The notes under the pieces are model-generated. The model did no database searches. It saw nothing but the letters and a program-made list of their open reading frames with translations, and had not been told where the DNA came from. Source: an uncultured Porphyromonadaceae bacterium (GTDB lineage: Bacteria > Bacteroidota > Bacteroidia > Bacteroidales > Muribaculaceae). Taken from it: 62,339 nt of DNA. Positions 35,047 through 44,771 of the stretch are shown here, one piece after another. Both the position numbers and the translations under genes were made by a program. Each line of letters opens with the position of its first letter. Position 1 is the first letter of the stretch. The DNA lies in assembly GCA_947175295.1 (NCBI GenBank), contig CAMWMK010000008.1, positions 1 through 62,339 on the forward strand, written 5' to 3'.

Positions 35047-36708
35047 CTATAACCAGTCTTTATCTTTCGTCAGAACACGTCGGCTAAAACCAGATTGAGA
35101 TGAGACTTCAGGATCCATCAGATGATAGAGCGGCATCTTCGAATCTCCATCATTAGGCCAGGAAAGGACAAGAGGACCACGCATTATTTTATAAACCGAC
35201 GAATCAAAGCCAACAGAAACTTTCCGCTCTTCAGCTTCATAGGTCAGTACAATGCTGTCACCCGCCTCAAAAATGCGTTTGATGTGAACAAATCCTTCAG
35301 TAGGTTTTATTTCAGCCGGCATTCCATTGACAGTCAATCCTGTCACATTGACATCTGCCGGCACCACAAGAGACAGTACAAACTCTTTAGAAGAGGGGGC
35401 ATTGAGGAATGAAAACCGCACTTTGTCGCCGAATGGATAATCCGAATCTTCCCGTATTTTCAGATTCTTATCGCGAAGAGTCAGAGTATTGGAGTGAAAC
35501 ACAGGTGCTAAAACAGTATCGCCAACAGTATACCAAGTATATTGTGCTACACGTGGCAGACCCTCACCCCCGCGCATAGTGCAGCACCAATGCGCTTCAT
35601 CGGCATGAATACCGATTTCGTCAGATTTCCTGCCTACGGGAGTGTCGCAGCCAAAACCGCCGTTGGCTCGCTGCTCCATGCAGATACCGTTGTAGTAGAT
35701 ACGGTCGGCATCGGCAAGATATTCCGGATTGCGGGTAGCCTGCCAGAGCTGCATGGCCACTATGTAGGAGTCAATCACCGCACAGGGTTCTGTCCAGGTA
35801 TCGAAACGGTCAAACCAGTTATAGTTTTCGAAATTCTCCGTCATTCCACGCTCCTTATAGAGGGCCCAGCGGGATTCTACTTCCGCAATCAGGGAATCAT
35901 CACCGGTGATGTCTGAATATCTGAGTATACCGCGCAGTGCTGTGAGCGATGCATGCGTCTGTGCCCTCACTCCGGTGAGGTCTATGCCGAGGTAGAGGGC
36001 TATCATCTTGTCGATAAGCTGCTTTATCTGAGGATTGCGGTCATGGGCATAGTAATGGATCAGACCTTCCATGCCGATGAAGACGCATCCAACGTCGGAG
36101 GAAAGTCGCCATCCATTTACCGTATTCTGGGTGGATCCGCTCATATCGCCTACATCTTTATGGCGGGCTATTGAATCGACGGGATATCTGTCGATGGCAT
36201 CATCCACAGGCAGGAACAGGTTTTCAACTATGCCGCGGGCTAAATTGAGGGCGGTCGAGTCTCCCTTCCATTCGTAATATTCACACAGGCCCCTCAGAAG
36301 CCATCCATGTCCGGAGAGCTGTTGCTCGTCGACGACAGGTGTGTAGATCGTGCCGAGATAACCCTTCTCGTTCAGTTTAGTAGGGAGTATCTTCATCATG
36401 GTGTCGAGATAGACGGGGGTGCGTCCCGACGCACGCGAATCAAGCACGAGCGCAAGGATGGTCCTCCCCTCTTTGTCGGCCGGCCATCCTCCGGATTCTT
36501 CTTCAGTCCAAAACACTTGCTCCGGCTGATAAAGCGGGGTTTCCAAACGGTCGAAATTGCGTGATATGCGCTCAGCGAGTTCTCCAGATATCGCTATCTC
36601 TTCCATCGCTATGGGCTTAAGGGAGGAAGTGCCGGTTGCTCCCCCGCTGCGGCAAGACCACAGACAGGAAAGCGACACGGCCACTGAAACGTAATAATAT
36701 GCTTTCAT
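35047..36708 (-). CDS. GH127-like lipoprotein glycosidase (probable beta-L-arabinofuranosidase)
   Basis: The 553-residue lipoprotein has lipobox LWSC (Cys19) and an (alpha/alpha)6-barrel sequence. It shows the GH127/GH146 metal site pattern: Glu307-x-Cys309 (TEPCAVIDSY) and a Cys375-Cys376 pair (HWCCTMRGG), in the arrangement of the zinc-bound cysteine-nucleophile site of Bifidobacterium HypBA1. It probably removes terminal beta-L-arabinofuranose. It is the last gene of the PUL, 13 bp after the GH78 gene. Confidence 0.82.
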   Translation of the reverse strand: MKAYYYVSVAVSLSCLWSCRSGGATGTSSLKPIAMEEIAISGELAERISRNFDRLETPLYQPEQVFWTEEESGGWPADKEGRTILALVLDSRASGRTPVYLDTMMKILPTKLNEKGYLGTIYTPVVDEQQLSGHGWLLRGLCEYYEWKGDSTALNLARGIVENLFLPVDDAIDRYPVDSIARHKDVGDMSGSTQNTVNGWRLSSDVGCVFIGMEGLIHYYAHDRNPQIKQLIDKMIALYLGIDLTGVRAQTHASLTALRGILRYSDITGDDSLIAEVESRWALYKERGMTENFENYNWFDRFDTWTEPCAVIDSYIVAMQLWQATRNPEYLADADRIYYNGICMEQRANGGFGCDTPVGRKSDEIGIHADEAHWCCTMRGGEGLPRVAQYTWYTVGDTVLAPVFHSNTLTLRDKNLKIREDSDYPFGDKVRFSFLNAPSSKEFVLSLVVPADVNVTGLTVNGMPAEIKPTEGFVHIKRIFEAGDSIVLTYEAEERKVSVGFDSSVYKIMRGPLVLSWPNDGDSKMPLYHLMDPEVSSQSGFSRRVLTKDKDWL

Positions 36709-36721
36709 TAAAGTAGCTAAC

Positions 36722-38527
36722 TTATTTTACGATTTTCACGCCCTTCGGGGCTTCCACTTTGGTATCGATAGAGCCATCAGCTTTGCGACGATGAGAGATC
36801 TTGATCTCTCCTTGCGGCGTGGGATAGGTGCCCTCCACCCATTCGAGGTCGCCGAGATGAGGATTGATGCGCACTTTGGTGCAGCCGGGATCGAGCACTT
36901 CTACGCCAAGCACGTGGCGGCTCATCCATGCCGTCGGACCGCTGGCCCAGCCATGGCAGAGACTGTGGCGGAAACCGGGATAGCAGTAAGCTCCGAAATC
37001 GCCGTGGATGTCGTCTTCTCCTTCAGCGGGCAGACGGTCGATTGGGCCGGCATTCCTGGTCCAATCAAGATCGAAGTCTTCCCAGAAAGTGGTGGCACCA
37101 AGGTCGAGCATACCGCCCCAGTAGGTGCGGATGATGTCCATTGCCTCATCGTAAAGTCCGGCTTTCGCAAGAGCCTCAAGCATGTAGTAGCCGCCGAATG
37201 TGGAGAATCCTTTCGGACCGTCGACTGCGATACAATCTTCAGCCGCGATTTTTGGATCCATCACGCCGGCGATCGCCATGAGCGATGCGGCCTGTTTGAG
37301 GTCGTTGTGCGGCATCTTCTTCTTATCGAGACGGCGGATTATATCGCGGGCCTTTTCAGCACGGTTCTTGTCGCCGATATAGTTGCAGAGCTGTTCGGCA
37401 TCCTTCATGGCCCATGTCATAAGCGCACGGTAGCCCGCTTCAACTCCCTCCTTGTTGGGGCTTGAGGGCCAGTCAAGGAATCTGTCTTCGGAAAGACGCT
37501 CAGTGCCGTCTTCATCCACGAGCGTATCGATCCGGTCAATAAGCGCAGTGATGTAGGGGGCATGGCGGTCGAGGAATTCCTTATTTCCCGACTGCTTATA
37601 CCAGTCATGATGAATGATGAGATACCACAGCGAATATGCGCTCATGCCGTTGAACCACTGCGGAAGGGGCCACTGCTCGCAGGCAAGGTCGAGGGTAGCC
37701 TCGACGCTGGGATCGCAACCGAAGACGGCAGCTATGGTAGATGTCTCGGGATGCATGTCGCCAAGCCATATGAGGCGGTCGCGCTTGATACCGTCCCATA
37801 GGTATTCCTGCATGTTGAGGTGTACTGTGTAGGCTCCGGTATCCCAGATTTTGTTGAGTTTCGGATCTGAGCTCTTGAACGATCCCTTGTAAGGAAGGTC
37901 GCGGTAGCGGAGGATGGCGGTTGCTTCCTTGAGGTTGACGGTCATGCCCGAATCAAGAAGGTCGATGCGCACGAAGCGGTAGCCGGTGTTGCCGGTCTCA
38001 TACTGTCCGTAGAAAGGGAGAGTCAGCACCATGTCGCGGATGGCATGGTCATTGGTAGCTGTGTTGGCCTTAAGGTCAACTTCTGAATTATTGAAATCCT
38101 CAGCCACAGATATCTCCGCTGTAGTGAGTTCACTGCAGGCTTCGGCTACAGACTCACCGAAACGCAGACGCATGTGAGGCGTCTTGAGGGGAGAGACTGC
38201 GGAAATAAGCAGACGGAGGCTTCCGTGAAGCTCTCGTCCGAAGTCAAGCACGATGGATGCAACGGAGTCGTTGACCGTGGAAAGCTGACACATGCCTGAA
38301 TTGAATATGTCGGTCTGCCCTGATCCGGGAACCAGAAGGAGTTCCGGATTCGTTACGCCACCTTCCGTAAGCACTACGCGGGTGGGCGTGATGTAGGCAC
38401 GGCTGAGAGCATCGGCTTTCACCCTCGCGGTGTCGCCTTCTGCGGTAAATACACGGGGCAGCCCGGCCATGGCATTCAAAGATGCCATGCCGAGTGCCAC
38501 AGTAGTCAGAACTGAGATGAATTTCAT
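36722..38527 (-). CDS. GH78-like alpha-L-rhamnosidase
   Basis: The 601-residue protein has a signal peptide ending at about AMA (residues 19-21), beta-sandwich domains (about 40-210) and an (alpha/alpha)6 catalytic domain. The GH78 signature lies at about 245-260 (DGIKRDRLIWLGDMHPE), with FWEDFDLDW later. A C-terminal beta domain is present. It should release terminal alpha-L-rhamnose in the periplasm. It is shorter than many GH78 enzymes, with fewer N-terminal modules. Spacing to the CotH gene is 7 bp. Confidence 0.85.
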   Translation of the reverse strand: MKFISVLTTVALGMASLNAMAGLPRVFTAEGDTARVKADALSRAYITPTRVVLTEGGVTNPELLLVPGSGQTDIFNSGMCQLSTVNDSVASIVLDFGRELHGSLRLLISAVSPLKTPHMRLRFGESVAEACSELTTAEISVAEDFNNSEVDLKANTATNDHAIRDMVLTLPFYGQYETGNTGYRFVRIDLLDSGMTVNLKEATAILRYRDLPYKGSFKSSDPKLNKIWDTGAYTVHLNMQEYLWDGIKRDRLIWLGDMHPETSTIAAVFGCDPSVEATLDLACEQWPLPQWFNGMSAYSLWYLIIHHDWYKQSGNKEFLDRHAPYITALIDRIDTLVDEDGTERLSEDRFLDWPSSPNKEGVEAGYRALMTWAMKDAEQLCNYIGDKNRAEKARDIIRRLDKKKMPHNDLKQAASLMAIAGVMDPKIAAEDCIAVDGPKGFSTFGGYYMLEALAKAGLYDEAMDIIRTYWGGMLDLGATTFWEDFDLDWTRNAGPIDRLPAEGEDDIHGDFGAYCYPGFRHSLCHGWASGPTAWMSRHVLGVEVLDPGCTKVRINPHLGDLEWVEGTYPTPQGEIKISHRRKADGSIDTKVEAPKGVKIVK

Positions 38528-38534
38528 AACTTAG

Positions 38535-40481
38535 TTACTTAACAGATATTTTGATGTTTGTGTTGCCGGCTTTGACGATGTAGAGTCCGGGCGCGAGCTT
38601 AGCGGAAACCTCTCCGCACTCTCCTTCCGCTACAGTCTTGCCGGAAAGATCATAGACAGAATAACGTGTGCCCTGAGCGAAGCCTTCAGTTACGATGGAT
38701 CCATTGACAACGCAGACTTTACCGCCGGTAGCCACAGTGATTGCACTGACTGAACTTGGATCATAACCGATCACTTTGTCGAGCGTGTTGATACGGGCTT
38801 CGATGAAATCGCGCACATAGTTTACCTCTGCTTCCCATGAACCGAGAGCCTGCCAGTTGTTGTGGACCATCCGGTCGAGGATAGGCCATCTCATGAAGTT
38901 GAGGCGCTGTGATTCGCGGATATTGTCTGCCACACTGTCGATGTATTCCTGAATACTCTCAGGAGTGATGCCGTATTCTTCACGAGCATTTGTCCAAAGC
39001 GCTTTCACCTCTTCCACGCCGCTGGGATCATCAATGAAGAAGCGGTAGTAAAGGTCGCGTACGGTTCCTGCGGAAGTGCTGACAGTCCAGAGATATCCCG
39101 GGTAATGACCTGAATCAACGTGACGGATATCATTGTCGAGGGCTATATCGAAGTCCCATACGGATGCAACAGCGATATGTTCGTCGCCTCTGGGCTTGAC
39201 GAGATGGATGCTCCAGAGTTGGTCGGGATTTGCCACGATCTCCTCGATGAGCATATGGCGCTGCCAGGTGTAGGTGTCTACATAATTGCGGTAACCGCGT
39301 TTCTCATTGGTGAAGAATCCTCCGAAAGCCGAAGATTCCATTGAGTTGAAGGCTTTCTCTATATAGTCATGCTGCACTGGAAGTATTTCGTCTTCGTCGG
39401 GCGACTTGATAGTGACAGGTATTCCACGGCGCGACATGAACCAGGATGTTTCCTGATCCGCATATCCGTCTATCTCGAGATGATATGCTCCTGTGAGTGC
39501 ATCTCCTTCGATGTCCTTGTCGCTCATCTCTTTGCCTTCGATGCGGCCATCGTTGAGCTCAACCTGGTCGGTAAGCTGATAAGTACCCTTATACTCACCG
39601 TTCATCACTACGTCCACCATACGGAGGAACGGCGTATATGGCATCTGCATCCTGCGAGACACCTCAAAGGCTATTGCATTGCGCATAAGGGTCTTGTCGC
39701 CGTAGTTGTTGATCAAACACCACTTCTTGGCTTTGGCCGGAGAGCCAAGAACGTTCTGCTTTTTGTCAAACTTGATGCGCCAGGGCTTCTTGGGGAACTG
39801 GCGGGAGGCATTGCCTCGCTCGCGGGTGGTGGCTATTGCCTCGATATCGACAGTGTTGTCATTGAGTATGATGATGTTGGAGTCAATGTTGGTCTCTTTA
39901 TCAAATGGTTCCTGTGCGTCTTTTGTATTTATGACCACAGTGGGAATATTCGTAAACTGGTAGAGGTGAGAGTCGTCGCCGGCCCCGGGATGGCCGTAGA
40001 ATTCAAGTTCCGCGATGTTGCAGCGGGCATCGGCGGGACCTACATAGCGAACGTAGCGGAAACCGCGCGAACAGTCTACGTTAGCATGGTGCATCGTGCC
40101 GATGACGCCGGCTTCAGTGATGATGTAAAGGGGCACTGCATCCATGAAGTCGGGACTGTTGGCACCCTGGAACACACCGAGCACCACTCTGCCCGGGCCG
40201 TAATAGTCGTTGCGAGGCGACCATCCTACACGAGTGATCACATGAGGTTCGCCCAGATCAAGACCTACATAGGTGCGGGAACGGTCGTAGGAAGCGAAAC
40301 ATGTAGAGAGATCTCCGTCGAAAGCTTCGGCAGGGGTGTTGACTGAGGTTGTCGGAAGACCGGTAGAATAATCTACTGACTGCGAGCCGAACGGAGTGCC
40401 GGACAGAAGTGCGTCGTCGGCAAACGCGAAACCAAACCCCGTACAGATAACGGTTGATAAGGTAAGTAAGCGAAAGTTCAT
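38535..40481 (-). CDS. CotH-family protein with discoidin-like N-terminus and sorting tail
   Basis: The 648-residue protein has a signal peptide, a discoidin/F5-8C-like domain (about 25-165; AFDGDLSTCFASYD; FRYVRYVG), a CotH domain (about 175-540; PKKPWRIKFDKKQ; NYGDKTLMRN; VWDFDIALDND) and a C-terminal sorting tail (YSVYDLSGK, then PGLYIVKAG). CotH proteins of Bacillus and some eukaryotes are atypical protein kinases. In Bacteroidetes PULs their role is not settled; binding or modifying a surface glycan or glycoprotein is possible. It is co-oriented with GH78 and GH127. Confidence 0.85.
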   Translation of the reverse strand: MNFRLLTLSTVICTGFGFAFADDALLSGTPFGSQSVDYSTGLPTTSVNTPAEAFDGDLSTCFASYDRSRTYVGLDLGEPHVITRVGWSPRNDYYGPGRVVLGVFQGANSPDFMDAVPLYIITEAGVIGTMHHANVDCSRGFRYVRYVGPADARCNIAELEFYGHPGAGDDSHLYQFTNIPTVVINTKDAQEPFDKETNIDSNIIILNDNTVDIEAIATTRERGNASRQFPKKPWRIKFDKKQNVLGSPAKAKKWCLINNYGDKTLMRNAIAFEVSRRMQMPYTPFLRMVDVVMNGEYKGTYQLTDQVELNDGRIEGKEMSDKDIEGDALTGAYHLEIDGYADQETSWFMSRRGIPVTIKSPDEDEILPVQHDYIEKAFNSMESSAFGGFFTNEKRGYRNYVDTYTWQRHMLIEEIVANPDQLWSIHLVKPRGDEHIAVASVWDFDIALDNDIRHVDSGHYPGYLWTVSTSAGTVRDLYYRFFIDDPSGVEEVKALWTNAREEYGITPESIQEYIDSVADNIRESQRLNFMRWPILDRMVHNNWQALGSWEAEVNYVRDFIEARINTLDKVIGYDPSSVSAITVATGGKVCVVNGSIVTEGFAQGTRYSVYDLSGKTVAEGECGEVSAKLAPGLYIVKAGNTNIKISVK

Positions 40482-40529
40482 ATCTTTACGGTGTTTTAAT
40501 GAAAGTAAAATAAAAGAAAGAAAATCTAA

Positions 40530-40571
40530 GGCGCAGACAGTGCCATGAATATCATGGCTACAGCCTGCGCC
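40530..40571 (-). terminator. Terminator after the 407-residue sorting-tail gene
   Basis: A long hairpin pairs GGCGCAG (40530-40536) with CTGCGCC (40565-40571), with a further inner stem GCCATGA/TCATGGC. On the minus strand it is followed by a T-rich tract. It divides the PUL into an upstream part and the CotH-GH78-GH127 part, which may depend on read-through. Confidence 0.75.
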
Positions 40572-40613
40572 AGACTTTAATATGTATCTAACAAGTCGTC
40601 AGTGTAGTCTGAT

Positions 40614-41837
40614 TTACTTTACTGCAACTTTAGTAGACTTGCCGTTCTGAACCTTGATGTAAAGGTTGCCGGCAGGATTGTCAACACGGATACCCTGGAG
40701 ATTGTAGTAAACAGCCTCACCATTTGCAGCCTCAACGCCTTCTACAGCGTCTTCACCCATAGCGGGAGCCCAACGGGGATTGTTCACGTAGATGAAGTTT
40801 CCGGGTTCAGATTCGTAGCACTGGATCCAGAGGTAGCTCTTGCTGCCGAAGCCCTGACCGAAGCCTTCATTGTTGATAAGGTTGGAAAGGTCGATCTGGG
40901 CAGTCTTGAATGCACCCTCCATGCCGGCGTCGTCACCGCTACCCTCGAGCACGATGTCGCCAACGGGCTGAGCGAACCAGTCAGTGCCTTCCTTTACTCC
41001 CATCACGTGCATGGTGAAGCCATCCATAACGCTGTACTCGAATGTGAAGTGGTTGTTCTTAGGGTTGATTGGAAGTACACGTGTGTTGGTGCCTATGATA
41101 GCCTGCTGAGCAAATGTGCCGTCTTCGTTCTTTTCAAGATCATCGAAAGTGAAGTAGTTGGAGTCAGTGAAATCATCAAACTCCTCGCGGAGGCCGTGGA
41201 AAGCAAAGAGATTCTCCGGCTGCTCTGCGGAAGAAGCGTTGATTTCTGCGGTAGCCTCTTCGTTGGTCATCACACGACCGTTCTTGATGAGAAGGCTGAA
41301 AGGACCCGGCTTGCCGTTACTGTTGTTCTGGGCAAGGATCATGTAAGGCTCATACATCGTACCACCATCCGGGTTTGGCTGCCAAGACTCGGAGATCCAG
41401 TCCCACTCCTCAGTATTGATGAAGGGTACGTAGTAGGTGAGCCACTCGTCATTCGGTTCGAATGCCTCCTGAAGTTCCATCTCTGTGCAGATGGAACGAC
41501 CGTCGTCCCATGTACGGCGAACACCCATATAGGTGAAGATATCGGTGTTGACCTTGTAGTCAAACGCGAGTACGTAGCTGCCCGGAGCAGGCACCTCGAA
41601 CTTGTTGATACCGATGATGGTGTTGCCGAAGTCTCCTGTCGGGTTACCGGCTTCATCAGTAGGACGGGTATCCGCTCCTTCAGAGATGTACTCGAATACA
41701 CCTTCATCGTTCGTACCCACGATAGCGATATCGCTACGGTTGGCAACGGGGAAGAACGTTACGGGGATAGCCTCAGCACTTGCTGAGAGCGCTGTTGCGG
41801 CTGCCGCCGCAGAGAGAAAGAAAAATTTAAACTTCAT
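40614..41837 (-). CDS. Secreted protein with C-terminal sorting tail, function unknown
   Basis: The 407-residue protein has a signal peptide ending near SASA-EA (about residue 22), beta-rich central regions that look like two carbohydrate-binding-type sandwiches (about 30-180 and 230-370; an inference from composition), and a sorting tail (VYYNLQGIRVDNPAGNLYIK). No catalytic motif was recognised. Lying between GH enzymes and CotH, it may be a surface glycan-binding protein. The leader of 79 bp to the upstream gene is one of the larger PUL gaps, and might hold an internal promoter; no exact consensus was found. Confidence 0.8.
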   Translation of the reverse strand: MKFKFFFLSAAAAATALSASAEAIPVTFFPVANRSDIAIVGTNDEGVFEYISEGADTRPTDEAGNPTGDFGNTIIGINKFEVPAPGSYVLAFDYKVNTDIFTYMGVRRTWDDGRSICTEMELQEAFEPNDEWLTYYVPFINTEEWDWISESWQPNPDGGTMYEPYMILAQNNSNGKPGPFSLLIKNGRVMTNEEATAEINASSAEQPENLFAFHGLREEFDDFTDSNYFTFDDLEKNEDGTFAQQAIIGTNTRVLPINPKNNHFTFEYSVMDGFTMHVMGVKEGTDWFAQPVGDIVLEGSGDDAGMEGAFKTAQIDLSNLINNEGFGQGFGSKSYLWIQCYESEPGNFIYVNNPRWAPAMGEDAVEGVEAANGEAVYYNLQGIRVDNPAGNLYIKVQNGKSTKVAVK

Positions 41838-41916
41838 AGTTTAGCTTTTTTCGGTTATTAAAATGTGTCTTTGAAATTGAACTTGTTAGATATATGGATA
41901 AAGTAAATCAGTCTGT

Positions 41917-42858
41917 TTATTTCTTTTTGTCATTCGCGATACCATCTTTAACGATATTATAGTAGACGAAAGGATCCCCAAGGGTTTCATAATTGCGGTG
42001 GTATGCGCTCTGGGAGCCCAAGCAGTCTGCAATACCCCAGAAAATACCATCACATACGTCGTCATACGATCCGAAGACAGTGTATTCCTCTGCCCCAAGG
42101 GCCCAGTCTACTCGATCAGCCCACTCTGCGGCATCTATCCTGCACCATGTGGATGGATGAACACCACCATTGGGAGCGCAAAAGCGAACCTTGCCGTCAG
42201 ACGACTGAGAGAAATTACGGTAGCCCCAGCCATCTGTCTTTGTAGGGAGGATACGCTCGTTCACCTCGGTGGTACCGATACGGAATTTAGCGAGATAGTC
42301 TTTCTCATTATCGGGAGTCTCAGCCCACTGCTCCTCGAAAGTGCGGCCCGGGAGGAATATGAGAAGCATGGGGCGGTCATCACCGTAGCCGTAGTGCTGA
42401 TAGTGGGGAAGCTGAGCGTAGTTGTCCCAGACTTTCTTTGCGATATCGTTCCAGTACTTCATGGTCCAGGCACGTGTGTTACCGAGGAAAATGAAGAACT
42501 TCATGTCTTTCTCCGCGCATACCTTCACGATATTGTCGAGCATAGGCAGGAACATATCATCGAAATTCTCCCCTTTCTTTCCATTGTCGTAATACGGGAG
42601 ATCCCATTGAGAAGGATTTGTGAAGTCGATTGAAACCACATTGATTCCTGCATCCTTAATTTTCTGGAGAATATCCCGGCACTGCTCAATGTCGTTATAG
42701 TCATGGTCAGGATTCCACTGACCGTTGACTAGAAACTTAGTGCCGTTGTTCATGCTGCGGCAGCATGGCATCACGTGAGTGACCGGGGTTCCTGCCCAAG
42801 CGGCTGACGCTGACGCGAGCATGGCTGTAAGAGCGATTGTTTTAAATTTTGCAGTCAT
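41917..42858 (-). CDS. Putative TIM-barrel glycosidase, unclassified (short paralogue)
   Basis: The 313-residue protein has a signal peptide ending at AWA (about residue 22). Its pattern resembles a GH71/GH99-like TIM barrel: INVVSIDFTN, VCAEKDMKFFIFLGNT, then YGDDRPMLLIFLPG. The 628-residue protein at 53478 has the same order of elements (DFTN; PPRIVPFFNAD; DGKPLVLSP), so the two appear paralogous. No family number can be given from sequence alone. The gene lies 15 bp after the GH2 gene. Confidence 0.72.
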   Translation of the reverse strand: MTAKFKTIALTAMLASASAAWAGTPVTHVMPCCRSMNNGTKFLVNGQWNPDHDYNDIEQCRDILQKIKDAGINVVSIDFTNPSQWDLPYYDNGKKGENFDDMFLPMLDNIVKVCAEKDMKFFIFLGNTRAWTMKYWNDIAKKVWDNYAQLPHYQHYGYGDDRPMLLIFLPGRTFEEQWAETPDNEKDYLAKFRIGTTEVNERILPTKTDGWGYRNFSQSSDGKVRFCAPNGGVHPSTWCRIDAAEWADRVDWALGAEEYTVFGSYDDVCDGIFWGIADCLGSQSAYHRNYETLGDPFVYYNIVKDGIANDKKK

Positions 42859-42873
42859 TGCTGATGTTCGAAT

Positions 42874-44766
42874 TTATTTGTTGTTTCGAGGAGTTTTAGA
42901 GAAAATCTTATAAAGAGAAGAGTTGTCAAACTTGGGACGGCGGTCATAGTAGTAGAGGCCGTTCTGCTCCTGCTCTACGTCGGTGAGCTGGGTGTAGCAG
43001 TAGCCTGCTATATGGTCGCCGAGGTTGACGATAGCGTCTACCTGCCCTTCAAGACGATTGAGGAATTCAGCCTCGCTTTTGGGCGCTTCGCCGTAGCCCC
43101 ATGCCGCAGCGTCGCCGTCGGAAGTCTCGCCTGTCCATTTGATGCCGCCAAACTCATCAACGATAAATGGCATCTTGCCGTCGTAGGTGGGGAAAGGATA
43201 GTCAGGAATCCGGCGCGTGTTGAAGCCGATGTTCGGTATGTTCATGCCACGGGCATGGTTGAGCTGCATGAATCGGGCTGCATAATCTTCGGAACGCTCC
43301 GGATCGTAAAGCTGGCGTGAGAGGGCTGCGGGATCCTGCTCATAAGTGTGGACGGTCCAGACATCCGTCTTCACGTGGCAACCGCCGCTGGCGTCGTTGA
43401 CCGGACGGGTGGGATCGATACGCTTGGTGAGGTCGTAGAGCGATGCTACGAAGCGGGGATAGTTGCGTGTGTCGGGCCACCATTCTTCATTGAGCGGGGT
43501 CCACATGATTATGGAGGGATGGTTGATATCACGGTCGAGGATCTCGCTCCATTCACTTAAGAAATTGGCTTCTGCCAATTCGTTGTTTGCATCCATACCC
43601 CAGGAGGGTGCCTCACCCCAGGTGATGTAGCCGAGTTTATCGGCCCAATAATGGAATCGGGGTTCAAACACCTTCTGATGCAGACGGGCACCGTTGAAAC
43701 CGGCAGCCTTCGACATCTCGATGTCATGACGGAGAGCCTCATCGGAAGGAGCTGTCCAGATGCCGTCGGGGTAGAAACCCTGGTCGAGGACAAGGCGCTG
43801 GAAGTAAGGTTCGCCATTAAGGTAGATCTTGTTGCCTCGCGCCTCTATTTCGCGTATACCTGTATAGGAGTTGACAGTATCGATCACTTTGCCGTTCTCT
43901 TCTTCCACTGTATAGACGATGTCGTATAGGAAGGGAGATTCCGGCGACCAAAGCTTCGGCGACTTGACCGGGAGTACGGCTACCGACTGTCCATCGGCCT
44001 TTACGGAGGCCTTGGCCACTGTACGGTCGCCATCCTTAAGCGCAACTTTGAGTGTATGACCCTCTGCGCCCGGATAGAACACGGGACGAACTACAATCTG
44101 CTTCTGGGCAAGGTCTGTAGTGACCTTCGCATCCTTAAGACTGCCGGGAGCTACAGCCTCAAGCCAGACGGTCTGCCAGATACCGGTGGTGCGTGTGTAG
44201 TTGCAGCCATTGGAAGCATCCTTCAGGCTTTGCTTGCCGGCACCTTGAAGTTCGGAGCGCAGGTCGCTTGTGGCATAGACCACTACATTAGCATTCTGTC
44301 CCGGAGTGACGTAGGGAGTGATGTTGACATCTACCGGGGAGCTACCACCTCTGTGAAGAGCCATGAGATGCCCGTTGACATACACTTCCGCATTATAGTA
44401 GATGGCTCCGAAATGCAGGATTATCTCTTTGCCTGTCCATGCCGAAGGGATTTCCACTTCGTGCTGATACCAGATTCCATTGATGAAATCCCTATAGCCA
44501 ACCCCGGAAAGTGAACTCTCCGGGCAGAAAGGTACGGTAATCTTTCCGTCAAAACCATTGGAGTTCGGATAGTTTTTCTCAAGTCCGGAGAGCGACTGAT
44601 CCAAAGTATAGCTCCATGTTCCGTTAAGGTTGACCCAGTCGGCACGCTCGAAGTCGGGGCGCGGATATTCCGGACGGGGCACATCGGCGTTTGCCGACAT
44701 GGTGCCTGCAAGAAAAGCGAACACCGGCACGAGGAGCGATTTTATATTCATAATGCTTGTCTTCAT
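42874..44766 (-). CDS. GH2-family beta-glycosidase
   Basis: The 630-residue protein has a signal peptide, then the three GH2 domains: sugar-binding (about 35-205; GIWQTVWLEAV), Ig-like (about 210-305) and TIM barrel. Catalytic candidates are Glu427 (WTPLNEEWWP, acid/base) and Glu538 (FIVDEFGG, nucleophile). Beta-galactosidase, beta-glucuronidase or beta-mannosidase activity cannot be distinguished. ATG 6 codons in is an alternative start. Five bp separate it from the GH43 gene. Confidence 0.9.
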   Translation of the reverse strand: MKTSIMNIKSLLVPVFAFLAGTMSANADVPRPEYPRPDFERADWVNLNGTWSYTLDQSLSGLEKNYPNSNGFDGKITVPFCPESSLSGVGYRDFINGIWYQHEVEIPSAWTGKEIILHFGAIYYNAEVYVNGHLMALHRGGSSPVDVNITPYVTPGQNANVVVYATSDLRSELQGAGKQSLKDASNGCNYTRTTGIWQTVWLEAVAPGSLKDAKVTTDLAQKQIVVRPVFYPGAEGHTLKVALKDGDRTVAKASVKADGQSVAVLPVKSPKLWSPESPFLYDIVYTVEEENGKVIDTVNSYTGIREIEARGNKIYLNGEPYFQRLVLDQGFYPDGIWTAPSDEALRHDIEMSKAAGFNGARLHQKVFEPRFHYWADKLGYITWGEAPSWGMDANNELAEANFLSEWSEILDRDINHPSIIMWTPLNEEWWPDTRNYPRFVASLYDLTKRIDPTRPVNDASGGCHVKTDVWTVHTYEQDPAALSRQLYDPERSEDYAARFMQLNHARGMNIPNIGFNTRRIPDYPFPTYDGKMPFIVDEFGGIKWTGETSDGDAAAWGYGEAPKSEAEFLNRLEGQVDAIVNLGDHIAGYCYTQLTDVEQEQNGLYYYDRRPKFDNSSLYKIFSKTPRNNK

Positions 44767-44771
44767 ATTGT

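Noticed and set aside
36709..36721. Fourth copy of the TAAGTAGCT repeat at the GH127/GH78 gap
   Set aside because: Only TAAAGTAGCTAA matches loosely; too short and divergent to separate from chance.
39369..40346. 325-codon plus-strand frame antisense to the CotH gene
   Set aside because: Long only because of codon bias on the opposite strand; the CotH frame shows clear domains, a signal peptide and a sorting tail.
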